From assembly GCF_038561965.1 (NCBI RefSeq), contig NZ_CP139348.1:682001-746000 (forward strand): a stretch of DNA of 64,000 nucleotides, written 5' to 3'. The DNA is from Stutzerimonas stutzeri. Lineage in GTDB: Bacteria; Pseudomonadota; Gammaproteobacteria; Pseudomonadales; Pseudomonadaceae. The position numbers and the translations under genes were made by a program. How positions within the stretch are numbered: the first letter of the stretch is position 1; each line of letters begins with the position of its first letter. Positions 51,965 to 59,969 of the stretch are shown here, piece by piece. A model generated the notes under the pieces. That model was not told where the DNA came from, did not search any database, and saw nothing but the letters and a program-made list of their open reading frames with translations.

Positions 51965-53044
51965 TCAGTTCCGCTCCCGCGCTTCGATCGGTTGGTCGTC
52001 GTGCAGCTTGCTGCCGCCAGCGACGATGATCGGCATCTGCGCCTGCAGAGCATCGCCGTGAATCAGCGCCTGATCGCCATCGACTCGCTGCAGTTGAACC
52101 GGATGGCGCCGCGCGCGGCCATCGTCAGCCTGCCAAATGAAGTGTTTGCCGTCGCTGTCGGTCTGTAGTGCTGACAGCGGCAGGCGGAAGCCAGCGTCGG
52201 TCATCTGGGGCCGTGGCGGGCGTTTTAGGCTGACGCGCATCGCCATGCCGGGCAGCAGGTTGAAATCCTCCGGCGGTTCGCCCTGCAGCACCAGTCGATA
52301 GGTCCGTGCGCCTTCGCGTGGCTGGGTGCTGTGTTCCTTGTAGCGCAGCGGCAGGCGCAGGTCGGCAATCACCAGTTCAGCCTCGGCCTGCAGCTCGGGC
52401 CCGAGTGGAATGCTCAGCGCTGCGCTTTCCGGCAGGTCGACACTGACCTCGATATGACGGTTGTCCTGCATTTCGAATACCGGCGTGCCGACTGCGACCA
52501 CCATGTCAGGTTCGGCCAGCCTGCGAGCCACCACACCATCGAACGGTGCAGTCAGGGTGGTGTGATCGATATTGCGCTGGGCGCTATCGCGGGCCACGCG
52601 GGCGGCCACGGTGTTTGCCTGCAGAGCCTCAATGGCGGCCGGAGCGAGGATGCCTTCGGCGAGCAGGGTGCGCTTGCGCGCCAGATCGGCTTCCAGCTGC
52701 CGCAAACGCGCCTCGGCCTCGCGCATCTGCAGGCGATAGTCGGTGCGATCCAGCTGGGCCAGTGCTTGACCACGACGAACGCGGGTGCCTTCGTCGATCA
52801 TGATGCGCTCGATGCGCCCGGCCACCTCGAAGGACAGCTGGGTGGTGGTCACGCTGCGTACCACGCCGGAGAAACGCAAGGCTTCGGTCTTTGGTTCGGC
52901 GGGCTGCAAGGGCTCGACCAGCGCCATCCTCGGCGGTTCAGGCGCCGGCTCTTCCCCGGACGAGCAACCGCCGAGCAGTGCTAGCGCGCAGACGACGACC
53001 GTCAACCAGGTCTTGGGCACTGGGAATGCTGGCGTTGACGTCAT
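51965..53044 (-). CDS. RND efflux periplasmic adaptor lipoprotein (MFP)
   Basis: A 359-aa membrane-fusion protein. Signal peptide with lipobox LLGGC (Cys27), lipoyl half-motif FEVAGRIERIMIDEGTRV, helical hairpin (about 95-155), second lipoyl half LTAPFDGVVARRL, and beta-barrel and membrane-proximal domains. The ATG at 53044 has AGGAG nine bases upstream; the longer frame to 53146 has none. First gene of the efflux operon, divergent from bacterioferritin. Confidence 0.93.
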   Translation of the reverse strand: MTSTPAFPVPKTWLTVVVCALALLGGCSSGEEPAPEPPRMALVEPLQPAEPKTEALRFSGVVRSVTTTQLSFEVAGRIERIMIDEGTRVRRGQALAQLDRTDYRLQMREAEARLRQLEADLARKRTLLAEGILAPAAIEALQANTVAARVARDSAQRNIDHTTLTAPFDGVVARRLAEPDMVVAVGTPVFEMQDNRHIEVSVDLPESAALSIPLGPELQAEAELVIADLRLPLRYKEHSTQPREGARTYRLVLQGEPPEDFNLLPGMAMRVSLKRPPRPQMTDAGFRLPLSALQTDSDGKHFIWQADDGRARRHPVQLQRVDGDQALIHGDALQAQMPIIVAGGSKLHDDQPIEARERN

Positions 53045-53289
53045 CGGGGCTCCTGTCTGATTGGCATTGCTAGCGCTATGGGCGCGCGCTGGGACCCACA
53101 ATAGAGCCCCGCGCCAGCGCAGGAGTTCGGCGGCATCTGTTACCAATGACGTGACTGGGCGGTCGATTTCTGCCCAGGCTCTGCCACACTTGAGATGGCA
53201 CGGCTGCGGCGGCGCAGCGCTTGACCGACACAGACTCAGCGGGGATGCTTGCCTGCTGTTGAAGACGCATCAGTCATGGGGAATACGCA

Positions 53290-53757
53290 ATGCAAGGCCA
53301 GGCACCGGTAATCGACTATCTGAAAGAGCTTTTGCGCGGGGAATTGGCGGCACGCGATCAATACTTCCTGCACTCGCGGATGTACGCCGATTGGGGCTTT
53401 ACCAAGCTCTACGAGCGCATCAATCACGAAATGGAAGAGGAGACCCAGCACGCTGACGCACTGCTGCAGCGTATCCTCTTTCTCGAAGGTACGCCGGACA
53501 TGACGCCGGAGCCGATCAATCCGGGCCATACCGTGCCGGATATGCTGCGCAACGACCTGGCGCTTGAGTACAAGGTGCGCGCCGCGCTGGCGCAGGGCAT
53601 CGAGCTGGCCGAACAGCACGGCGACTATCCGACCCGCGACATACTGGCGCTGCAACTGCAGGATACCGAGGAAGATCACGCCTACTGGCTGGAACAGCAG
53701 CTCGGCCTGATCGACCGCATCGGCCTGCAGAACTACCTGCAAACGCAAGCCAGCTGA
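53290..53757 (+). CDS. Bacterioferritin-type protein lacking the haem-ligand Met
   Basis: A 155-aa ferritin-like four-helix protein of the bacterioferritin family (start MQGQAPVIDYLKELLRGELAARDQYFLHSRMY). Ferroxidase residues Glu18, Glu51, His54 and the Glu/His in DTEEDHAYWLE are present, so iron oxidation and storage are likely. Position 52, where E. coli Bfr has the haem axial Met, is Thr (EETQHAD), so this subunit should not bind haem alone. It resembles the PA4880-type bacterioferritins as I recall. GGGGAA precedes the ATG. Divergent from the efflux operon; no bfd gene is adjacent. Confidence 0.93.
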   Translation: MQGQAPVIDYLKELLRGELAARDQYFLHSRMYADWGFTKLYERINHEMEEETQHADALLQRILFLEGTPDMTPEPINPGHTVPDMLRNDLALEYKVRAALAQGIELAEQHGDYPTRDILALQLQDTEEDHAYWLEQQLGLIDRIGLQNYLQTQAS

Positions 53758-53764
53758 TACGGCA

Positions 53765-53801
53765 GTTACCGCGAGGCAGACGCTGCCCGTCTCGCGGTAA
53801 C
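53765..53801. terminator. Hairpin between convergent bacterioferritin and chemoreceptor
   Basis: GTTACCGCGAG (53765-53775) pairs perfectly with CTCGCGGTAAC (53791-53801), with an inner GCAG/CTGC pairing. It fills the 57-bp gap and probably serves both directions, although there is no T run. Confidence 0.6.
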
Positions 53802-53814
53802 CAGCCAGACTCGA

Positions 53815-55737
53815 TCAGAGCCGGAAGCGGCTCACCATCATCTGCAGCTGACCGCCCAGGCGGGCCAGCTCCGAGCTCGACGCGGCGGTCTCCTCGCTGG
53901 CGGCGGCGGTCTGCTCCGACACATCACGCACGTTCACCACGCTACGGCTGATTTCCTCGGCCACCGCGCTCTGCTCTTCGGCAGCCGCAGCGATCTGCTG
54001 ATTCATCGCCTGGATATTCGAAACGGTGCGGGTAATGTTGCTCAGCGAAACGCCGGCACGGCGCGCCAGCTCGACACCGCTGTCAGTCAGGTCGCGGCTG
54101 GTGTGCATGATCGAAGCGACCTGCTGCGTGCCGTTCTGGAGCGCAGCAACCAGGCCTTCGATTTCCTCGGTGGATTTCTGCGTACGTTGTGCCAGGCCGC
54201 GCACCTCGTCGGCGACCACGGCAAAACCGCGACCCGCCTCGCCAGCGCGGGCAGCCTCGATGGCTGCGTTGAGCGCCAACAGGTTGGTCTGCTCGGCCAC
54301 GGCGCGGATCACGTTCATCACGCTGCCGATCTTGTCGCTTTCGCCTTGCAGAGCGGTCATTGCCTCGGTGGAGCGCAGCACCGCGGTGGCCATGCGCTCA
54401 ATCTGCGTTACCACCTCGGTCACAACGTGATCACCTTCACGGGCTTCACTGTCCGCTTCGGTGGCCGCCAGCGCTGCCTGTTCGGCATTGCGTGCGACTT
54501 CCTGAACGGTGGCCGACATTTCGTGCATGGCCGTAGCGACCTGATCGGTCTCTTCTTTCTGGCTGTTCACGCCGGCGCTGGTCTGTTTGGTCACCGCGGA
54601 CAGCTCTTCGGCAGCTGCGCTGATCTGGCTGACGCCATCGCGGATGCCGCCGATCAGCTCGCGCAACGTCGAGCCCATCTGCTGAATGCCACGCTGCAGC
54701 ACGCCGAGTTCGTCGCGACGATGAATCTGCGCGGTTTCGCTCAGGTCACCTGAAGCAATGCGCTCCACATCAGCCAGGGTCGCGCGCAGTGGCAGGATGA
54801 TCTGCCGGGTAATGACCCAAGCGGCCAGCACACCGAGCACCAGTGCGAGCAGGGTGCTGACGATCAGGCGGCTGCGTGCATCGCTGCTTTCGACATCGAG
54901 ACGGTCGAGCTGGAACTGATACAGCGAATCGCTGATGCGGACGATTTCCTTCTGCTGATCGGTCATTTCCTGACGGGCCTTGGCAATCGCCTGGGTGGCC
55001 GTCTCCAAGGCCTGGATGGCGCCGCGGTATTCGTCGAGCGCTGCGCGGATCTGTTGCAGCGCAGCGCCGCCGTCAGCATCCAGCACACCGGCGTGGCGCC
55101 CCAGCGAGGCCTGCGCGGCGTCTAGCTGGGCATAGATGGCCTTCGCCGCCTCGCTGCCCGGCGCGCTGATGTACACACGCAGCAGGTACTGCGCGCGCTG
55201 CACGTCGTCCTCGATTTGGGTGATGGCCTGAAATTGTGCGAAACGCTCTTCATCGTATTCCGAGAGCTGCAGCACTTGGCGGGCGACACCGGCAGTCAGC
55301 TCACCCAGACGGCTGGCGGCGCCATCGATGACTTGCCGGGAACCGTTGGCCTGGGTGTAGGCCTTGCGCATGTCGTTCAGCGAGTTCTGGTACTGCGCGT
55401 TGTAGCCGGCCTGCTCCTTGAGCTGGGCGACGTTGATCGGGTTCTTGAACGAATTGAGCAGTTTGGTCTGCTGCGCGAGGTAGATACCCAGGTTCTTGTC
55501 CAGGCGCTCGGTGGACTCGGCGTCGCCATTGGCCAGCATGAACTGCAGGCGGGCAATACGCAGGTCGGTCAGTGTCTTGTTCAGCAGCGAGATTTCAGTC
55601 ATCCAGCCGCTGCGCTGGATGACGCTGCCGAGGCTGCCCCAACCGTTCCAGGCGAGGATGATGGTCAGGGCCAGTACGGTGGCGAAGCCCAGTGCGAGCT
55701 TCCTGCTGACCCCGATGTTTGCAAACCAGTTATTCAT
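53815..55737 (-). CDS. McpS-like chemoreceptor with helical bimodular sensor
   Basis: A 640-aa chemoreceptor with strong resemblance to P. putida McpS (MNNWFANIGVSRKLALGFA start, LTDLRIARLQFMLANGD and YQFQLDRLDVES). McpS uses a helical bimodular (HBM) domain to sense TCA-cycle acids and acetate. Transmembrane segments are at about 13-33 and 290-310; the HBM domain lies between. HAMP and signalling region follow, with TNLLALNAAIEAARAGEAGRG. Ligand identity is an inference. A -10-like CCGATA sequence (minus strand, about 55862-55869) may be part of a sigma28 promoter. Confidence 0.9.
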   Translation of the reverse strand: MNNWFANIGVSRKLALGFATVLALTIILAWNGWGSLGSVIQRSGWMTEISLLNKTLTDLRIARLQFMLANGDAESTERLDKNLGIYLAQQTKLLNSFKNPINVAQLKEQAGYNAQYQNSLNDMRKAYTQANGSRQVIDGAASRLGELTAGVARQVLQLSEYDEERFAQFQAITQIEDDVQRAQYLLRVYISAPGSEAAKAIYAQLDAAQASLGRHAGVLDADGGAALQQIRAALDEYRGAIQALETATQAIAKARQEMTDQQKEIVRISDSLYQFQLDRLDVESSDARSRLIVSTLLALVLGVLAAWVITRQIILPLRATLADVERIASGDLSETAQIHRRDELGVLQRGIQQMGSTLRELIGGIRDGVSQISAAAEELSAVTKQTSAGVNSQKEETDQVATAMHEMSATVQEVARNAEQAALAATEADSEAREGDHVVTEVVTQIERMATAVLRSTEAMTALQGESDKIGSVMNVIRAVAEQTNLLALNAAIEAARAGEAGRGFAVVADEVRGLAQRTQKSTEEIEGLVAALQNGTQQVASIMHTSRDLTDSGVELARRAGVSLSNITRTVSNIQAMNQQIAAAAEEQSAVAEEISRSVVNVRDVSEQTAAASEETAASSSELARLGGQLQMMVSRFRL

Positions 55738-55937
55738 AGCAGTCCAATCTAATGAGTGCGATTCGAGCTGGGCGCCTTATGCAGGCGGCCCGGCTGTGTC
55801 TTCGCTTTCACTGTCGGCTGCGTGCGCATGATCTTGAATGGCGGGTCGAGAAACGACTGCGATATCGGACGACCGTCGCAAATACTGGGCGGAACGCACA
55901 GCTGGAGAGCGTGACCGGTATCGGCCTCGCGCTGTGG

Positions 55938-56381
55938 TCAGCGCTTTTCCAGCCGTGTGATCGAGCTGGTGCGGGCTGCCGGTGCAGCGCAGCAGCCGCT
56001 TTCGATGCCTTGCAGGATCGGACAATCGGGTCGGTCGTCGCCCTGGCAGTGGTCGACCAGCTGCTGCAGCGTGTCGCGCAGGCCGACCAGCTCGGCGATC
56101 TTGCGGTTCAGCTCGTGGATGTGCGCGCCGGCCAGGGCTTTCACATCGGCGCTGGCGCGCTGGCGGTCCTGCCACAGAGCCAGCAGCTTGCCGACTTCTT
56201 CCAGCGAGAAGCCCAGGTCACGGGCGCGACGAATGAACGCCAGCTGGTGCAGGTCACGCTCGTTGTAGTGGCGGTAGCCATTGGCCCCGCGCCCGGCGGG
56301 CATGAGCAGGCCGATGGATTCGTAGTAGCGGATCATCTTCGCCGTGAGCCCGCTGTGTTTTGCTGCCTGACCGATGTTCAT
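55938..56381 (-). CDS. cueR: Copper-responsive MerR-family activator CueR
   Basis: A 147-aa MerR-type regulator. The HTH (MNIGQAAKHSGLTAKMIRYY) and dimerisation helix are followed by the Cu(I) loop with Cys112 and Cys120 (HCQGDDRPDC), and Ser77 stands at the position that gives specificity for monovalent ions in E. coli CueR. It carries a CC pair in the C-terminal tail (130-131). It lies 13 bases downstream of copA and is transcribed with it. It should act at the two 19-bp-spaced promoters upstream of copA and copZ. Confidence 0.95.
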   Translation of the reverse strand: MNIGQAAKHSGLTAKMIRYYESIGLLMPAGRGANGYRHYNERDLHQLAFIRRARDLGFSLEEVGKLLALWQDRQRASADVKALAGAHIHELNRKIAELVGLRDTLQQLVDHCQGDDRPDCPILQGIESGCCAAPAARTSSITRLEKR

Positions 56382-56394
56382 TACCTGCCTCCGA

Positions 56395-58773
56395 TCATTC
56401 TTCCGGTTTCCAGGAACGCAGCAGCAGCGCGTTGCTCACCACGCTGACGCTGGACAGGGCCATCGCCGCGCCGGCTACCACCGGGCTGAGAAAGCCGAAT
56501 GCGGCGAGTGGTATGCCCACCAGGTTGTAGATGAAGGCCCAGAACAGGTTCTGCTGGATCTTGCGGTAGGTGCGTCGGCTGATTTCCAGCGCCGCCGGCA
56601 CCAGGCGTGGGTCGCCACGCATCAGGGTAATGCCGGCCGCATGCATGGCTACGTCGGTACCACCGCCCATGGCGATGCCGACATCTGCCGCAGCCAGCGC
56701 CGGTGCGTCGTTGATGCCGTCGCCAACCATGGCCACCACTGCGCCGCCCTTTTTCAGTTGCGCCACGGTGGCGGCCTTGTCCGCCGGCAGCACTTCGGCA
56801 TGTACGTCGTCGATATGCAGCGCTTCGGCCACCACGCGGGCGCTGCCGCGGTTGTCGCCGGTGATCAGGTGGCTGCGGATGTGCCGCGCCGCCAGTGCGG
56901 CAATGGCCGCTGCGGCGCCGTCCTTGAGACTGTCGCCGAAAGCGAACAGGCCGAGAATGCGCGGCGCTGGCGTACGTTCCACCAGCCAGGAGAGGGTGCG
57001 GCCTTCGGCTTCCCAGCGCTGGGCGGTTTCCAGCAGCTCGCCCGGCTGCAGGCCGTACTCCGCAAGCATGCGCCGGTTGCCCAGCGCCAACTGCTGACCT
57101 TCCAGTGCTCCGGCGATGCCGCGGCCGCTCAGGGCTTGGCTCTTCTCGATATCTGGCGCTTCGATGCCCTCAGCTTCACAGCGCTCCAGCACCGCACGGG
57201 CCAGCGGGTGTTCGCTGCCGCGCTGCAGGGCACCGGCCAGGCGCAATATTCGAGAGTCGTCGCCGTCCACGGCATGCAAATGGATGATCTGCGGCTTGCC
57301 CGAGGTGAGCGTGCCGGTCTTGTCGAAGGCCACGGCCGTGACCGCATGGGCAACTTCCAGCGCCTCGGCGTCCTTGATCAGGATGCCGTGTCGCGCCGCC
57401 ACGCCGGTTCCGGCCATGATCGCTGCCGGCGTGGCCAGGCCGAGGGCGCAGGGGCAGGCGATGACCAGCACGGCCACCGCGTTGATCAGCGCAACCTCGG
57501 CCGGCGCACCCGTGAGTAGCCAGCCGATCAGAGTGAACACGGCAATCACCAACACCGCCGGGACGAACACCTGGCTGACCTTATCCACCAGTTTCTGAAT
57601 CGGCGCCTTGGCCGCCTGGGCGTCTTCCACCAGACGGATGATCCGCGCCAGCACGGTCTCGCCACCGAGCGCGGTGGTGCGCACCAGCAGGCGGCCCTCA
57701 CCATTGATCGCGCCGCCGGTGATGCGATCACCCGGCGCCTTGTTCACCGGGAGGCTCTCACCGCTGATTAGCGCTTCGTCGGCCTGGCTTTCGCCCTCGA
57801 TCACTTCGCCATCTACCGGAAAGCGCTCGCCGGGTTTGACCAGCACCAGGTCGTCCAGGCGCAGGGCGGCAATGGCGACATCTTCTTCGCGGCCGTCGAT
57901 CACCCGGGCCGCGCGCTCCGGGCGCAAGGCTTCGAGTGCGCGGATCGCCGCGCTGGTCTGGCGTTTGGCACGGCTTTCCAGGTACTTGCCCAGCAGCACC
58001 AGGGCGATCACTACTGCCGAGGCCTCGAAATACAGGTGCGGCATCTGCCCGGCAGGCGTCGCCCACCACTGGTAGAGGCTCAGGCCGTAGCCGGCGCTGG
58101 TGCCGATGGCGACCAGCAGATCCATATTGCCGGAACCAGCGCGCACCGCCTTCCAGCCAGCCACGTAGAAGCGTGCGCCGAGGATGAACTGCACCGGCGT
58201 GGCGAGCAGAAACTGGATCCATGGCGGCAGCATCCAGTGCCCCCCGAACAGCTCGGCAAACATCGGCAACACCAAGGGTGCGGCCAGCAGCAGGCCGGCA
58301 ATCACGGCCCAGCGTTCGCGCTGCAGGCGCCGTTCGGCATCCTCTTCCGGGCGCTGCTGGTCGCCGGCGCTGGCCTTGTAGCCGGCAGCCTCGACGGCCC
58401 GGATCAGCTCGGTGGGGTTCGGCGTACCGATCACTTCGACATGCGCACGCTCGCTGGCCAGATTCACCGCTGCGCTGCGCACGCCTGGCACCTTGAGCAA
58501 GGCGCGTTCGACCCGGCCGACGCAGCTGGCGCAGGTCATGCCTTCGATGTTCAGCTCGATGTTCTGCAGCGGTACGCCGTAGCCAGCTTTCTGCACGGCC
58601 GCGATCAGCGTCGCCATGCCAAGGTCCACGCCTTCAATGCGCACCTGTTCGTTGGCCAGGTTGACGTTGGCTGCGGCGACACCCGGCACCTTGAGCAGGG
58701 CGCGTTCGACGCGCCCGGCGCAACTGGCGCAGGTCATACCGCTGACTGGCAGCGTATGGGTGGCGCTGGACAT
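56395..58773 (-). CDS. copA: Cu(I)-exporting P1B-type ATPase CopA
   Basis: A 792-aa copper pump that moves Cu(I) from cytosol to periplasm. Two N-terminal HMA domains with GMTCASC (Cys15/18 and Cys81/84), eight transmembrane helices with the metal-binding CPC (about 439-441) in VIACPCALG, the phosphorylation site DKTGT (about 482), the SEHP motif in the N-domain, and GDGINDAP in the P-domain. Ends with KPEE. Start ATG at 58773 with GAGGAG. Upstream lies a CueR-type promoter on the minus strand. First gene of copA-cueR. Confidence 0.97.
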   Translation of the reverse strand: MSSATHTLPVSGMTCASCAGRVERALLKVPGVAAANVNLANEQVRIEGVDLGMATLIAAVQKAGYGVPLQNIELNIEGMTCASCVGRVERALLKVPGVRSAAVNLASERAHVEVIGTPNPTELIRAVEAAGYKASAGDQQRPEEDAERRLQRERWAVIAGLLLAAPLVLPMFAELFGGHWMLPPWIQFLLATPVQFILGARFYVAGWKAVRAGSGNMDLLVAIGTSAGYGLSLYQWWATPAGQMPHLYFEASAVVIALVLLGKYLESRAKRQTSAAIRALEALRPERAARVIDGREEDVAIAALRLDDLVLVKPGERFPVDGEVIEGESQADEALISGESLPVNKAPGDRITGGAINGEGRLLVRTTALGGETVLARIIRLVEDAQAAKAPIQKLVDKVSQVFVPAVLVIAVFTLIGWLLTGAPAEVALINAVAVLVIACPCALGLATPAAIMAGTGVAARHGILIKDAEALEVAHAVTAVAFDKTGTLTSGKPQIIHLHAVDGDDSRILRLAGALQRGSEHPLARAVLERCEAEGIEAPDIEKSQALSGRGIAGALEGQQLALGNRRMLAEYGLQPGELLETAQRWEAEGRTLSWLVERTPAPRILGLFAFGDSLKDGAAAAIAALAARHIRSHLITGDNRGSARVVAEALHIDDVHAEVLPADKAATVAQLKKGGAVVAMVGDGINDAPALAAADVGIAMGGGTDVAMHAAGITLMRGDPRLVPAALEISRRTYRKIQQNLFWAFIYNLVGIPLAAFGFLSPVVAGAAMALSSVSVVSNALLLRSWKPEE

Positions 58774-58803
58774 GGCAGTGACTCCTCGGATTGCGATAGC
58801 TGC

Positions 58804-58834
58804 AGAATCGACCTTAACCCTATGGCAAGGTCAA
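58804..58834 (-). promoter_or_regulatory. CueR-type promoter/operator of copA
   Basis: On the minus strand, -35 TTGACC (58834-58829), a 19-base spacer and -10 GATTCT (58809-58804). The spacer holds the arms GACCTTGCC and an imperfect partner GGTTAAGGTC. A 19-base spacer is the mark of MerR-family activation by DNA distortion. Confidence 0.85.
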
Positions 58835-58860
58835 GACCATGATCTGCGACAGCGGGTGCC

Positions 58861-58891
58861 TTGACCTTGCCCAGGTGGCAAGGTCGAGAAT
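58861..58891 (+). promoter_or_regulatory. CueR-type promoter/operator of copZ
   Basis: TTGACC (58861-58866), a 19-base spacer and GAGAAT (58886-58891). The palindrome GACCTTGCC / GGCAAGGTC (arms at 58863-58871 and 58877-58885) is perfect around a 5-base centre. It mirrors the copA operator, 27 bases away. Confidence 0.85.
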
Positions 58892-58921
58892 CAGTGCATT
58901 CACCAGCCGAGGAGAGAGACG

Positions 58922-59113
58922 ATGCAAATATTCAACGTGAGCGGAATGACCTGCAGCCACTGCGAGCGCGCCGTAACCCAGGCCATTCAGGCGCTGGACC
59001 CGCAGGCGCAGGTGCAGGTGGATCTGGCGGCCGGAACGGTGCAGGTACAGAGCAGCGCCAGTGAGCAGGCGATTCGTGAGGCGATCAGCGAAGAGGGCTA
59101 TCAGGTGAGCTGA
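58922..59113 (+). CDS. copZ: Copper chaperone CopZ-like HMA protein
   Basis: A 63-aa HMA-domain protein with the metal-binding motif GMTCSHC (Cys11, Cys14). It delivers Cu(I) to CopA in other bacteria. It has GGAGAG before the start and its own CueR-type promoter, and is divergent from copA. An independent HMA protein together with the two HMA domains of CopA gives three copper-binding modules in the locus. Confidence 0.94.
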   Translation: MQIFNVSGMTCSHCERAVTQAIQALDPQAQVQVDLAAGTVQVQSSASEQAIREAISEEGYQVS

Positions 59114-59117
59114 TCGC

Positions 59118-59765
59118 TCAACCGGCGAACTGGTCGGGATCGTCCGGCCAGTCGCGGACCAGGCCGCGGAACAACGGGTCGATCAAGGCCTTGGTGTCGA
59201 CCTCTGGCGCGAACAGTTCGGTATCCCGCGTCCAGTCGGTGAACAGCCCCACCACCATTGCATGCAGCGACAGCGCGGCGAGTCGCGGCGTTACGCCTGG
59301 ACGCAGGCAGGCCGAAGCCTTGCGCAGCAGGTTCTCGCACAGATCGATGAACTGATTGATGAACGCGTGATGGCGTTCTTCGGCTTCGCGCAGTTCATCG
59401 GTGAACTCACACTTGTGCAGCAGAATGGTGAAGATGCGGCGCTTCTGCTCGTTGCTAGCCAGGGTGCTGATGGCCTCGACCGTCAGGTTGCGCAGGGCGA
59501 TCAATGCCTGCAGCGGTTGCTGCTGATCACAGCTGCACAGGCGCTCGGTCATCTGCTCCGGTGGCAGGCGAATCTGATTGAGCATCTCGTGGAACAGGTG
59601 CGCTTTGTTCTGAAAATGCCAGTACACCGCGCCGCGCGTCACTCCAGCGTCACGGGCGATCTGGTCGAGGCTGGTGTGGGCCACCCCCTTGTCCAGAAAC
59701 AGGCGCTCGGCAGAGGCGAGGATGGCGATACGGGTTTTCTCGGCTTCTTCTTTGGTTCGGCGCAT
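59118..59765 (-). CDS. TtgR/AcrR-like TetR-family repressor
   Basis: A 215-aa repressor. The HTH (HTSLDQIARDAGVTRGAVYWHF) and the C-terminal motif ILLHKCEFTDELREAEERH closely resemble TtgR and AcrR, which bind hydrophobic drugs. The ATG at 59765 gives MRRTKEEAEKTR, like TtgR; the reading frame runs on to 60089 only by overlap. It is divergent from the Bcr/CflA transporter and probably represses it. It begins four bases after copZ ends, convergent. Confidence 0.88.
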   Translation of the reverse strand: MRRTKEEAEKTRIAILASAERLFLDKGVAHTSLDQIARDAGVTRGAVYWHFQNKAHLFHEMLNQIRLPPEQMTERLCSCDQQQPLQALIALRNLTVEAISTLASNEQKRRIFTILLHKCEFTDELREAEERHHAFINQFIDLCENLLRKASACLRPGVTPRLAALSLHAMVVGLFTDWTRDTELFAPEVDTKALIDPLFRGLVRDWPDDPDQFAG

Positions 59766-59851
59766 GGGCAGGTTCAGGCAGGTGACGGCTGCTTCGGGCG
59801 TCCAGCAGCGATGGAGGCGGCCAGTGTAACGGCGCATCTCGTCGTGATGCA

Positions 59852-59878
59852 TGTTTACAATCGGCGGTGTATGTAACA
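59852..59878. promoter_or_regulatory. Possible TtgR-like operator
   Basis: TGTTTACA (59852-59859) and TGTAACA (59872-59878) form an imperfect inverted repeat in the 204-bp gap between the repressor and transporter genes. The TTTACA and TGTAA parts look like the P. putida TtgR operator, but the match is partial. Confidence 0.45.
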
Positions 59879-59969
59879 GCATCTTGCACGCCGGTGCAAA
59901 TGCCCGGGTGAGGTCGATGTCCAACAGCAGACCTCGGCACCTCTTTTTCCCCCTGTTTGCGAGCTTCTG

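Noticed and set aside
56374..57519. 381-aa antisense frame over copA
   Set aside because: Shadow of copA; low quality start and no homology visible.
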